DNA of 64,000 bases from Armillaria gallica (Eukaryota > Basidiomycota > Agaricomycetes > Agaricales > Physalacriaceae): positions 1,798,001 through 1,862,000 of the forward strand of contig JBANDB010000015.1 in NCBI GenBank assembly GCA_037576215.1, read 5' to 3'. This document shows, one piece after another, positions 44,433-55,019 of this stretch (position 1 is its first letter; every line of letters starts with the position of its first letter). The notes below the pieces were generated by a model. The model did no database searches. It saw nothing but the letters and a program-made list of their open reading frames with translations, and was not told where the DNA came from. The position numbers and the translations under genes were made by a program.

Positions 44433-46347
44433 TCAGAGCCGGTGCCAGTTGAAGGTTTGGGTCCACCATATCATGCCATTGATGAAAGTTTTTCTGTGAC
44501 AAAAGATAATAGCTTCATAACAAATTTGTAAATCCTCCTTCCATGAAGTTGAAGCTGACTTCAATCTGCTGACTTGACTGTGAAGTGGATTCCATGTACA
44601 CCACCCAATACCATGACGGAGGCTATATTTGCCATGTTCCTGTGTATAGGACAAGTCAAACAGGCCCAGAATATAATAAGTATAGCATAGTAGGTCTCCA
44701 AACACAAGTTTCCCATACTTGTTGACATAGACTTGTTCTTCTTTGTTATCCTTCAAAATGATTATTACACAAAGAAAATCATTTGTGATTTCACTGACCA
44801 GGTTGAATATGTTGTAAAATCTACTACCTGAATATCTATAGCTTTTCATTGGCAAAACCTCCAAGACCGACTGTAGGAATGGGTATTGAGCTTTGGCCAA
44901 GGGTAACTCTTGGGGGATGTACCTGTAGATCTTGAAACTGAATGATGATACACCAGGAGGTCAGCTGCTTTACACAAAAACACAGAAAATAGCCTTTACC
45001 AATTCAGAAAAGAACTGTATGAACCATGTCGCAGGCAAGCTATGGAGATAATGGTGAAAAGAGATTTGATTTGTGCCTGTCAGCAGGAATTAGTGGCAGA
45101 GGACAGATGAAAGGAGCAACACCTTACCATGAAGAAATATGATTGCAGGAAGATCAGGTGATCTGCACACACCAAAGATTTGGGGAAGGTTTGGATGCCT
45201 ATTGTCGAGAAGAGTGTGGTTCAGTCAGCTACACAGAGACGGAAAGTCAAACCTTTGTTTCATGAGGAAATCGAGGGCCTGATCAAGTTGCTAGAATACA
45301 GAGCATGTGGACCTTGCCGGTGACACAGGGTAGTATACACTCACTTCCATCATGTCCTCTCTGTCATCGCCAGAAGCTTGATATTTGCGAATGACTTTCC
45401 GTGTATCACTGTTTTTGATGGTGCAATAACTGTCTTGGTATCTAACAGTATGGTACTTCCTCAATGAATGAGTCACTGGTCCAATTATGTGGATGTCACC
45501 TGGAATGATATCCCATATCTGTAAATGTTGAATAACAGGAGTGAAATGATTGAAAATCACATACTGATCCCTTATAAAGACTCTGTTCTTGAGAACCCCA
45601 TAATCTTGCTGAAAGATTTTGCATGTCCTCGCTCTGCCGAGCACCCCAGGTGTGTATTTCTTCGATATTGTCCTTGATGGTTGATGTGACATTCTGCTCT
45701 GATGTCTCCACATAACCAGTCAGAGTGTTGAATCCCATGGTAACCTCATTATAGACATTGCAGAGCATGAATTGTGTCATGGTCATTGTATGGATCTGCT
45801 GCCCATTCACAAGTGAACGGCAACAATGAGAATGAGTCACCTACCAGGAAGGAATCCTGAATCGCCTGCACTCATTGTCATAAATTATTGATATTATCCG
45901 ACACCTTCTTGGCTCTCAAGTATTGCCGGATTCCCCACTGATCCCTGTGCCTGCTGTTCAGCTTGGAATGAAGATCAACCATGCACCTGTGCATCAAATG
46001 CATGAGGAAGTATAGATCAACAATGCAGGTCAACCCACATCTGAAAATCAAGACAGATATCTTTGAAACACAAGGCGCTAGTAGGACCACACTTGATGAT
46101 GGTTTCCCTTATGACAACCAATGTAGTGACGATCCTCTCAGCCAATTCTTGTAGATCTTTTTCATTCTTTCCAGCACTCTGCAACTCTCGTTAGTGTGGA
46201 GAACAGGGAAAAATAATGACATACCTCAATAGCTTTGAGAACGACTACCACACACTGGGCAGCACCCTTGAAAAAAGGAAATGGGGCAAACTCGCCTGCT
46301 GCAGCAGTCAACTTTGCGATCCTGAGACATGAGTCGATACTAGACAT
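44433..46347 (-). pseudogene. MLKL-type N-terminal domain / kinase-like protein, copy B
   Basis: Exon 1 begins at 46347 with MSSIDSCLRIAKLTAAAGEF and ends in AQCVVVVLKAIE. Exon 2 is open and reads NEKDLQELAERIVTTLVVIR (about 46160-46040). Exon 3 has a frame disruption after RAKKVSDNINN (about 45885). Exon 4 contains NEVTMGFNTLTGYVETSEQN and ARQSEDMQNL. Downstream are GDIHIIGPVTHSL, YQDSYCTIKNSDTRKVI and SGDDREDMME. The C-terminal frame 44900-44433 has YVNKYGKLVFGDLLCYTYYI. Its C-terminal block is longer than in copy A, while copy A has the cleaner N-terminus, so the two copies are decaying independently. Confidence 0.68.
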
Positions 46348-46599
46348 GATGGTGGAACAAGAGAATGTACAGACAAGCACTTCACCACATGTGCACAACT
46401 ATATATGCCATCATGGCACCAATACACGACGCATGGCCGAAGTGTTGTAAGAAGTCTTCTTGTGGCACAGGTATATGACAGAGATGATATATGCCATCAT
46501 TCGAATGCCGCACTGGGGTTCTTGGTTGAGCCTGTGCCAGAAACCCGATATCGTATGACTTCACTTCATGCCTACAGTCCTCCACATTGTCTATGAAAA

Positions 46600-47390
46600 T
46601 ACCGGATATAGTTTATTTGAGTCTCATAAGTAGGTGTCCTCTTTGTGGTCAAACTGATGTATGAACCAAATTTTGCTGTAAGCCTCAGCTCGCCTATTGA
46701 ATAGCTGCACTTCCAAATTCAATGCCATTCCCAATTATTGTTTGGTCTTGTAAGTTTACTCTTCACTTTGGTGTCGAACCAGCAATCCAGACATACAGAT
46801 TATGCATTGAAGGTGATACAAATAAGATCAACATGCATTTACATATGTCTAAACCTTGCTGTGTTCACCATCAGCGAAGGATACAGCTTGAGCAGTGTCA
46901 CTCACATGCAATGCTTCACAAATAGCATGGGAAAGACAGACATCTGTCTCGCCACATATCACCTTGCTGAACACATATGATATTCTGAGCAAGTGCCAGC
47001 TGATCCTCATTTCTGGAAGCCATGCAATAGTGCTGTAAAACCTTGTCCAAAGCTGTGCTGGATCTAAGAGCAGATCAGGACATTAAAGTGTCGAAGTAGA
47101 CAATTATCTCTGATTGGGACTCTGCTGCCTGTCAAAGCTGTGAGTCGATTGTATCAAAACATCATCACAGCCATTTATGTAGGTGAGAAAACGGAAGTGT
47201 AACACATCTGGGTTTATTAAGTTTCCCGAGGTACTGGAAAATGTGAATAGAACGTTGGGGAGTAGATAAACAGTTTCTTGTGCGTCGTTACACCTCCCAC
47301 ATTAATAGGAGCAGATAGCGCAAGTGATGGTGGTTCTGGAGTATAGGAAATCAGTTTGTATCATGAGGTGATTATATTGTACAGTGGACC
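46600..47390. other. Spacer in copy B; no gene recognised
   Basis: This is the equivalent of 35640-36575. Frames at 46722-46980 on the plus strand are not conserved with copy A. Confidence 0.35.
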
Positions 47391-47394
47391 TTCC

Positions 47395-47885
47395 TATTGG
47401 TACTCAGGGCAGGGCATAGCCAAATTCTGGCTGGAAGTTCCTGGTCCAGGTAGTACACTTTGAATCTGGCCCCCCACAACCTCACCAACATCATACAAAT
47501 GCCAACGGATGTGCATCCTGTTTTATAACAAAGGCTTCAAGATTCTTAACTTAAATCTCCTTCTGCAGTGCAGCTTGTATTCATGTGGCCACCTATAAAC
47601 AGATGGGTTACAGGGCAAGGTTTTCATGGTTTGTATTGTGAGTGCTTACACAAAGCGACATGCTTCCTAACAGCAAAGGATGCTGATACTTCATGCTGTT
47701 GTTGAAGTGTCAGTACACTGGTAGTAACCAGAATACGAAGGAAAGACGAATGTGAAACATCTCTCCAGTGAAGTAATGTCTGCATCACATCCAATGAGCA
47801 TAGGTCCTCCTGGCCCAGTGCATATTGTCGCTGTCCAAATGTCACTAATCATGGTGGAAGGATATGTTACTTGAGCAGAGCACAT
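47395..47885 (-). pseudogene. Unrecognised two-block gene, copy B
   Basis: The upstream block from an ATG at 47885 is open for 64 codons and contains SDIWTATICTGPGGPMLIG and CFTFVFPSYSGYYQ. The downstream block (about 47630-47400) corresponds to the 84-codon frame of copy A but has a stop after LKPLL. Together the copies suggest a gene of about 160 codons. No domain is recognised. Confidence 0.35.
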
Positions 47886-48259
47886 ACATCAGCCAATGAG
47901 AATGACCACCAAGCAATGTAAATATTTCTCACCCTGTGATACACCAAGATGCCGCTCACCTTTGTCCACCAGCTCCTTCAGACACAGGATCACCAACTGT
48001 CCTTGCACCTTTGCTCATCCCACTCCCATCAAGATTCTCACCCAGCGAGGTGCTGACCTCCCTGGTGTCAAATCTGACTTGCCTTGGAGGTATAAGGTTT
48101 TCAACTGAGGTCAATGTTGAATTTCCATTGTGCCAATACAACTGATGTTTGATGGTCATCGACACGGTGCCTTGACTCTGTTCATCACTTCCCTTTGCTC
48201 ACCCGATGTTCATACATGATGTCAGGGGAAAATCCCCCAAATGGCATTGCTTTCTCATG

Positions 48260-48766
48260 TCAAAAAGCCATCATTGGAGCATGAAATATTATGCTTGGAG
48301 AGCTATCCAGGAAGGAGAGTAGGAAGTGGCTTCTGGCTAAGGAGGGCTTTAGGACCTGGCATTGTTTGAGAAACTGGCAGAACTTACCATCCTTGTCGCT
48401 GTCTCCTCCATCACAGCTGTCTCCCTCAATCCCTCCAATCTGCACCCGATGCTGACCTTGCTTGCGGGACGACAATATGTAGTCTTGAAGTAAAAAGAGC
48501 TTTCGGAAACCTTGCACATGGACGTCGGCGTTGCTGGCAACTCGAGGATTGGACGTTGGATGCATGTGTGTAGAATGGAACAATATTGGGCTAAGAGTGG
48601 GTGAACAGCTAAGGATGTTGGGTGGATACGAGTAACTTACTATTCTCAACACGTCCATGTTTATCCTCCCTTCCATATCCCTTTGTTCTGACCACCAAAT
48701 CCTAGGGCTTGCTTGCTGCAGGGCGATACTCGTCTCATGCAAAACTGGGTCTTGAGGTGTCGACAT
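48260..48766 (-). pseudogene. Unrecognised spliced gene, copy B
   Basis: An uninterrupted 168-codon frame starts MSTPQDPVLHETSIALQQAS and passes through a likely intron. The donor is GTAAGT after MDVLRI near 48640 and the acceptor is near 48590. The downstream part is shared with 37545-37840. The frame stays open through the intron, so I cannot tell whether it is spliced in reality. Function is unknown. Confidence 0.35.
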
Positions 48767-49479
48767 TGGAGGAATTAGATGGCACTATAAAGCGCTGCCC
48801 AATGCTAGTGATGATTGTAGAGATCAATATCTCTGGGAAGAGTGAGCACCCTTGAGTGTCAGTGTGGAGTGAATGGACTTACCCTCATGTGTTTCCTTTC
48901 CATTCCGATATGATTTGCCTCTTGTTGCTGTCGAGAACAACACAGATGTCCTACCCTGTACAACACATGTGCAGTGCTTGTCATCGTCTCGGGGCACAAT
49001 TTGGTCCTTCCACTTGCAAGAACAGTGCGGGTCCGAGCTTGAACTTCAATATTAAGACAGTAAGCCCAAGCAGGATAGTGATTGGCCGGTGCTCAATTTG
49101 GGTCTACATCTATTGAATGACTTGATTGTTGAGTCAGGTCTACAAGATGGTGTTGTCGATGGTAGCGGAGACTGGGGAACGAACATGCTGGTCCTTCAGA
49201 CCGATTCTCCTTTGCAAAATTTTTGCTTTTAAATAAAAATACGTACATACTATTCTCTATCCCCAATACCGATCTCACCAACCACCATGTGGTGCCTTTC
49301 GATGAAGTCTATTATCGATTAATTGATCATCCATCACAACTTTATATACAGGAGATCATAATACAAAGTGCACTACCATTGGCCAACTAGCTTGCCCTAA
49401 CCCCAGACTCGACCTAATCCCCCTCCCGCTGGCAGAACCAGAGACAGAGCCTGAGCACTGAGAATATGCTTCGACGGCA

Positions 49480-49960
49480 CCCTATACCTACATAAGGTGT
49501 GAATGTCTCAAGGCTGGGGACACCTCAACTTGTTGCTACCAAAGTGGTATTGGCACTGTTGGTCTTGAATGTGAAGATAATGTGCATCGTATTGATGTCG
49601 CAAGGAAAGGCGTAGTCAAAACAGACCTGTTTATGTAGAAAGATGACAGGTGGACAGTGGGGATGATAAAATCAGAGGTCACCCATGTTTGTGGATGTGG
49701 TTGCAGTGATAGAGCAGCAAAGCACAGGTAGACGCTCAGATACCATCCTCCATGTCATCCACACGTTACTGTAAGATGCGCTGGAATCCCCATGAGTGGA
49801 CAAACATGTCTTGCACCATGCATCTACTCCACATATTCATCAATCACTAAGCGTTTGAGTCTTGGGAGAGTGGACTAAGATCCCGCTGGCAAAACTGGCG
49901 CACGCTTGATCAATGGCAAGGCCGTTACCATGACTATGAGATCATAAGAAAAGTGATGTG
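49480..49960 (-). pseudogene. Companion block of the F-box region, copy 3
   Basis: Nucleotide similarity to 38560-39190 is clear (for example around 49490-49560 and 49790-49960), but a deletion and several stops leave no frame of useful length. It lies divergent to the F-box copy at 50303, like the other two copies. Confidence 0.35.
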
Positions 49961-50302
49961 CACTTTGAGTTGTCCTGGGCACAGTTCAGCAAGCTAAGAA
50001 ATCAGCTATGTGTATGGGTTCTGAGGGAGCAATTTAACATAGTCGCTAGTCGAAGATGTAAAAGTGACATACCTCTGAGAATCATCCTTTTCTTCTTCTT
50101 CGTGACGGTATCCTTTGCTGGGAGATGTATCTGCTGCTTGACTTGGATACAGGAATAATGCCGCCAAGCCAAACCATCCAGGTCTTCAATCAATGTTTGA
50201 ACACAGAGATGCTACTAGGAGACCAGCAAATGAAACTTTGGTAAGGCTGAACCTAAATGTTGTCTGGCGAATGGAATTATCAATTTGTTTGATCCATGGC
50301 GG

Positions 50303-51350
50303 ATGGTGCTGCCTATAGAGCTGATTAGATGATTCAAGGCATCCACCTGATCAGCTAACGTACCCTCAGTGCATTCTCATCACTAAAGTATGGACCCCAG
50401 CTTCATTAATCCTCCTCTTCCACAGCATCATTCACTTCATCTCAACGTCACCCTGGTACACATGATATCTCATCGTCGAGTCTTCTGGATGCGTCCTAGA
50501 CTCTGGTTGCGCATACACCCAACTTGAAGCATCTCATGATGATCGGCCTCACTGACACTGCAGCACCCTGACTAAATCCTTGTAAACCTCAGAGGCTCTC
50601 CTCCAAGTGAACCCTTTGAGTCAGCATCCATAGACCATCCTTCCCACGCTCGGTTCCAGTACACAATGGAGACATCAAGTCCACAGCTCAGCACATGCCT
50701 GTGGTGCAGCCTTTCCACATCAAAACAGTGGCAGACCTCATAGAATGTGATCTGCTGGGTCCATAAGATCTCCCGTTGTTTCAACATAATGGAACCACGA
50801 CGAGACATAGCAGCTGAACAGGATTTGGAGCATCGTGGAGTTCAGTGAATGTGAAGTGGGTTCCTTCCCTAGAAAATTTATCTGTGACCTCTCGCTCACA
50901 ACATCGAGAGTCGTAAAGTCCCAGGAGGAAAAGCAAGGGGTGACTGTGTATGCAGAGGATATCGAAGGCCATAACATCCTACTCCCCAGGAGTATAAGCC
51001 AAGGGCGATGGGTCAGTTTGCAATGTACAGATAAGCACATTGTAATGGAGTCCAGAGGCGCCGGCAATTTTGGTCCATCTCGTTACCATCATGGTGAAGA
51101 TAGAATCCGCCATGTGACCAGGATGTGTTCACGACTAGGATGCTGACATGGTGGATCCTCCATAGGTCAAGTTGTGATGCTAGAGTGTCTGCGGTGGTCA
51201 TACATTGCTAGCCCATGAAGCCGGATATTGACCTTCGTGCTGATGAACAGCACTGCAGGTTTGAGGTACAAGATCTTGTGGCTGTGCAGTCTGTGATGAT
51301 CTGGTCACCAAAGGGGTGGCTGGCATTGGGTGTGTGAGTGGTAACAATGC
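50303..51350 (+). pseudogene. F-box-like gene, copy 3
   Basis: ATG at 50303 gives MVLPIELI, then a frame disruption and a TGA. Further on VAHTPNLKHLMMIGLTDTAA (about 50490-50570) matches copy 1. The block at about 50795-50830 (IAAEQDLEH) also matches. The frames at 50572-50808 and 50738-51067 on the minus strand are antisense shadows. Confidence 0.5.
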
Positions 51351-51642
51351 TTGAGGAGCCAAGAGGATGAAGGAGGGATGACACCATTCAGAGCATCCAG
51401 AAGAGGTTCCTTGCCATGTGGCAGTGGCACTCTTCCACCATAACCAATACATCAATGGAACTGGCACATCATCCTAGCGTGTATCTGACATGACATGCAG
51501 GACTTTTTCTCAAGTGAACAATGGGCTATGCTAGGTTTCAGTCCAGAGGTACGATAACCTGCTGATTTTCTGTGCACTTGTGTTAAATTGTAACATTGCA
51601 GCAGCGATGAACTGTATTTACCAGATCAACTCTCCACCTCCC

Positions 51643-51674
51643 AGCCCAAGCCCAAGCCCAAGCCCAAGCCCAAG
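51643..51674. repeat. Hexanucleotide microsatellite (AGCCCA)5.3
   Basis: Five complete AGCCCA units plus AG. The corresponding place in copy A (about 40665) has only one or two units, so the array expanded after the tandem duplication. Confidence 0.9.
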
Positions 51675-51799
51675 AGTACAACACTTTTGAACCTCTCGCA
51701 GCCACATTGATAGTCAAATGCTTCGAACCTTTCACATCTACCATGCAGTTCAGTGATGCTCTTACCATGATCCTCAAGCTAGCGACTCAGGTATCCCAG

Positions 51800-52090
51800 C
51801 AATGAGTACAAGTTGGCTACAGTGCTGTGAACATCTTCCATTGATGATTGACTATGACATGCCATTCATAATATTCAAGCAGGTGCCATTCCAGACTGGT
51901 TTGAGGTCAACTGATCTTGTTAAACATGGATGTGGGAGGTCTTGACTTGGTTTGGGAAGATGATCATACCACATGGAACTTGCTATGTATCTGCTTCTGC
52001 ATCAGCTGCAAAGCCAGTATATCCCCTGTCTCCTTGGGGTCCTCAGTCTACTCCTCTTCATCCCATCACCAACATCATCCAAGGGTTCAT
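51800..52090 (+). pseudogene. Protein-kinase-like gene, copy 3, truncated
   Basis: This copy corresponds to 40790-41120 of copy 2, from the N-terminal block to PLHPITNII-type sequence. It is cut at about 52090 before the catalytic-loop region, so it lacks every catalytic motif. The join is to a segment related to 21250. Confidence 0.6.
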
Positions 52091-52810
52091 ACATGGTAAT
52101 TAAGCTCGGTAAGCCATTCCTCAAGCTGATTTGAACAAGGACTAACAATTGCTTTGGCCACTGCTGTCAGGATTCCAAGGGAGGATGATGGACAATATTC
52201 TCGAGGGAGTGCTATTTGTATGGGCAGAGGTGTGTGTATTGCTTTGTGAATGAGATTTGGCCTTGCTCATGTTATTGGTGCATTCTAGCTCCTTACCTTT
52301 AGTATACCTCCATTTGTTGTGCACTTTCTCAGCATCAAATACCACAACCTATCATAATGTATCGTCCATTCCACACATTCTCAATTCCAACCATAGTTTA
52401 CAATTACGCCCATACTATCATTATAATATAATAATATGGTGTGTACAAATATCATAAGCACTGTACTCCCTCTACAACTACCTTTGTCTCATCTAGATTA
52501 TGTATCTCGACTCAGGCGCAACTAAGGTGGTAATTCTCTCCGTGCGATAAGCCAGACTGAGAATGCCATGAGGGGCACCGCTCTTGGCACAAACAACTAC
52601 CTTACGTGTTGGTGTTGTCAGTTACAAACTTTGATGTGTTTCCGGGACAGTACAACACAGGCATACAGTGCTTTTACAATGATAATATTCAACCAAACGG
52701 CACCAACAAGCACTTGGTGCCTTTTTGTTCTTGACAGCCACTACATTCTCCCAAGTGAGTCCTTTGTGCTTTGGATGTCAATGATACTAACTTGATCTCT
52801 ATCGGTTTTC
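52091..52810. repeat. Inverted copy of the region upstream of the intact DUF6535 gene
   Basis: About 52100-52240 matches 21250-21090 in reverse complement, and about 52300-52610 matches about 20350-20030. The transporter exon between them has been lost or reduced. From 52740 the sequence is the promoter of the second DUF6535 copy. Confidence 0.65.
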
Positions 52811-52814
52811 AAGC

Positions 52815-54801
52815 ATGGCTGACAATGATGGGTATCATACACAACTACCTCCAAACCAACCTTCAGCAACTGATAGTTGTATTCCCACACTGGACCTTGG
52901 AGCTCAGAGACACCCTCCAAGCAGGACTTTTTTTGGACTGAGCAAGAATCAGCTGCATTCATGGGGAGTCGGTGTGTTTAATTTGCTTCAACTGTTCTGC
53001 TATGATAGTATTCAATTTTAAATAGTATCAGGTGCTGCTCCATGCAACTATAAGGCGCACTACCCTCCTGATCCTTATGGCCAAGAGATGTCCAACAAGG
53101 CACAAATATGGCCATCTACAACAAAGAAGCGGCCGATTTCAATGCCAATATGTTGGCAGAGTGGTGGAATACCATCAATGTCCTACTTGTTTTTGTGCGT
53201 AACACATCTCCTTTCAAAATTGAGCTCTAAAAAGTCTAATATCATCAAAGGCTGGTCTTTTCTCTGCAGTACTCACAACATTTGTGGTGCAAACATCTCA
53301 AAGCATGCAACCTGATTACAACCAGGCATCCACATTCCTTCTCTTCAAAATCCTCAAGGCCATGGCATCGAACGGTTCCCAAATCTCTATTCCTTCCACC
53401 CCCACCGACTTCTTTTCCCTGAGCCGTTCCGACAAATGAGTGAACAGCTTGTGGTTCGTGAGTCTGACTCTGAGTCTCATCACTGCCCTGGTAGCTGTTT
53501 TGGTCAAGCAGTGGCTTCACCAATACATCTCCATCATCTGACAGTTCCGCATGTGACCATGCAAGAATCCAACATATGTGATATGCTGGACTACAGGTGT
53601 GGCAAGTACCAATGATCATAGGAATGCTTCCTGTTCTCCTACATATTTTGTTGAGGCACTTTTTTGCTGGCTTTGCTGTTTTCTTGTTCTCTCTGGGCAT
53701 GAAAGTGGCATGGCTAGTGTCTATCATTGGTGCCGCAACATACATGGCCTACACTGTTGCCCTAATCCTCCCCCTTGTCTATCCCTATTGTCCATTCAAG
53801 GTACCCTTAACACTTTATGTCCACTCTCTTATCCTACACATCACCCTCATACGACACTATCTGTATACTCATGTGTTTGGCTGCGGTAATGATCGCATGT
53901 ACCAGCAAATACGCGAGAGCATTCTCCAATGTACTTTGAAGGAAATTGAGCGTGCTCATGTTCAAAAGTGTGCTGCTAAAGTAGACATGCAATGGCTGCA
54001 ATGGCTGCACTCCTTTACATCTAATGCCTCCGTGCATCAAAGTGTGCTGCAGGCCATTGCTGGAATGTCCTCTGCCACTTTAGAATGGATACCAAATGGA
54101 TGTAAATCTATTCTGATGGTACGTCTGGAGCAGCACATGCAGCACATTAAACCGCTTGTGCCATCTCCTGATGCTGAGAGAGAGTTGGAGCTCTACTATA
54201 GAGTATGTATACTCCTTCAGCCTAATAGTTTACGATTTGGTGGCAGATTCCCTGACTGTCATCACATGTCAGATCGGTGTTGCAATGAGCAGCTAAAAAT
54301 GACACTGTTCTCCATGACAGTTGGCAAGAAGGCATTAGCTGCTTTTCTCGAAATCCTCCAAAGCCCACAATGTTCTTCCCTCACCTTGCACTCAGTGGTG
54401 TGGAAGAGGCTAGTCAATGGTGCCTTCTATGTCCTGACCAAATCTGGCAACAGTGCAGCTGCTTTGGAATTAGAGCTTGCACTTATCAAAATCATTGCAA
54501 GACCCTTGTCTAAAGGAAAGAGCAGGGAGGTCGCTACTATGGACAAGCCTACAGATGAGATGAGGGAGTATATTCTTGGCCTTTTATCTCATTGCCAGCT
54601 ACTTCCTGTTACAATGTCTATCACCACCGACTCTGTCACTCTTGATCTGCATATTATCCTCACATTAATCTTCTGAATGGAGCAGAGACTGTGCGAATCA
54701 GCACATGTCTCAAACCAAAAGCAGCTAATCGAAACTTCCCTTACCATCATCGAATGCGCCGACATTCTCTACCCTTATCTCGGCCAGGAGGGCTCGCCAA
54801 C
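52815..54801 (+). pseudogene. DUF6535 gene, second copy, 5' part (interrupted by transposon)
   Basis: The ATG at 52815 and the exon 1-intron-exon 2-intron-exon 3 layout match the intact gene, including a GTGTGT donor and a GTGCGT donor. Exon 2 has lost one C near 53115, shifting the frame. Exon 3 has TGA for Trp near 53440 and further shifts to about 53590. From 53597 a 359-codon frame is open through the membrane helices and the soluble part, with a deletion near 53830. A TGA at 54674 then precedes the family block CESAHVSNQKQLIETSLTII. The gene stops matching at about 54801, where a Plavaka-type element is inserted, and resumes at about 62380. The damage probably began before or after insertion; order cannot be told. 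Confidence 0.85.
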
Positions 54802-55019
54802 CACAAAAAGTGAGGAAACTTTATATACATTTGCATATGTTTAGTTTGTATATAGCCTCATACAAATATAAAGTGTCATAACATACCTTTATAACTAAGG
54901 TCAAGGGTTATTGCAGGAAATTATTGATTTTAAGACTGCTTAGTCAGGTTTACAATGTGTTATAACCACAGTATACCTTGAATAGGTTTATTTTAGAATT
55001 ATAATAAAGTACAACTAGT

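Larger units (their letters stand above)
44275..52090. repeat. Tandem segmental duplication, copy B
   Basis: This is a second copy of 33425-41120 in the same orientation. It ends abruptly near 52090 inside the kinase-like gene, where sequence related to 21250-20300 (reverse strand) begins. That junction marks a separate recombination event. Confidence 0.85.

Noticed and set aside
33425..52090. Assembly artefact as the cause of the tandem duplication
   Set aside because: The two copies differ by many substitutions, indels, a microsatellite expansion and unequal length, so they are not a misassembled single locus.
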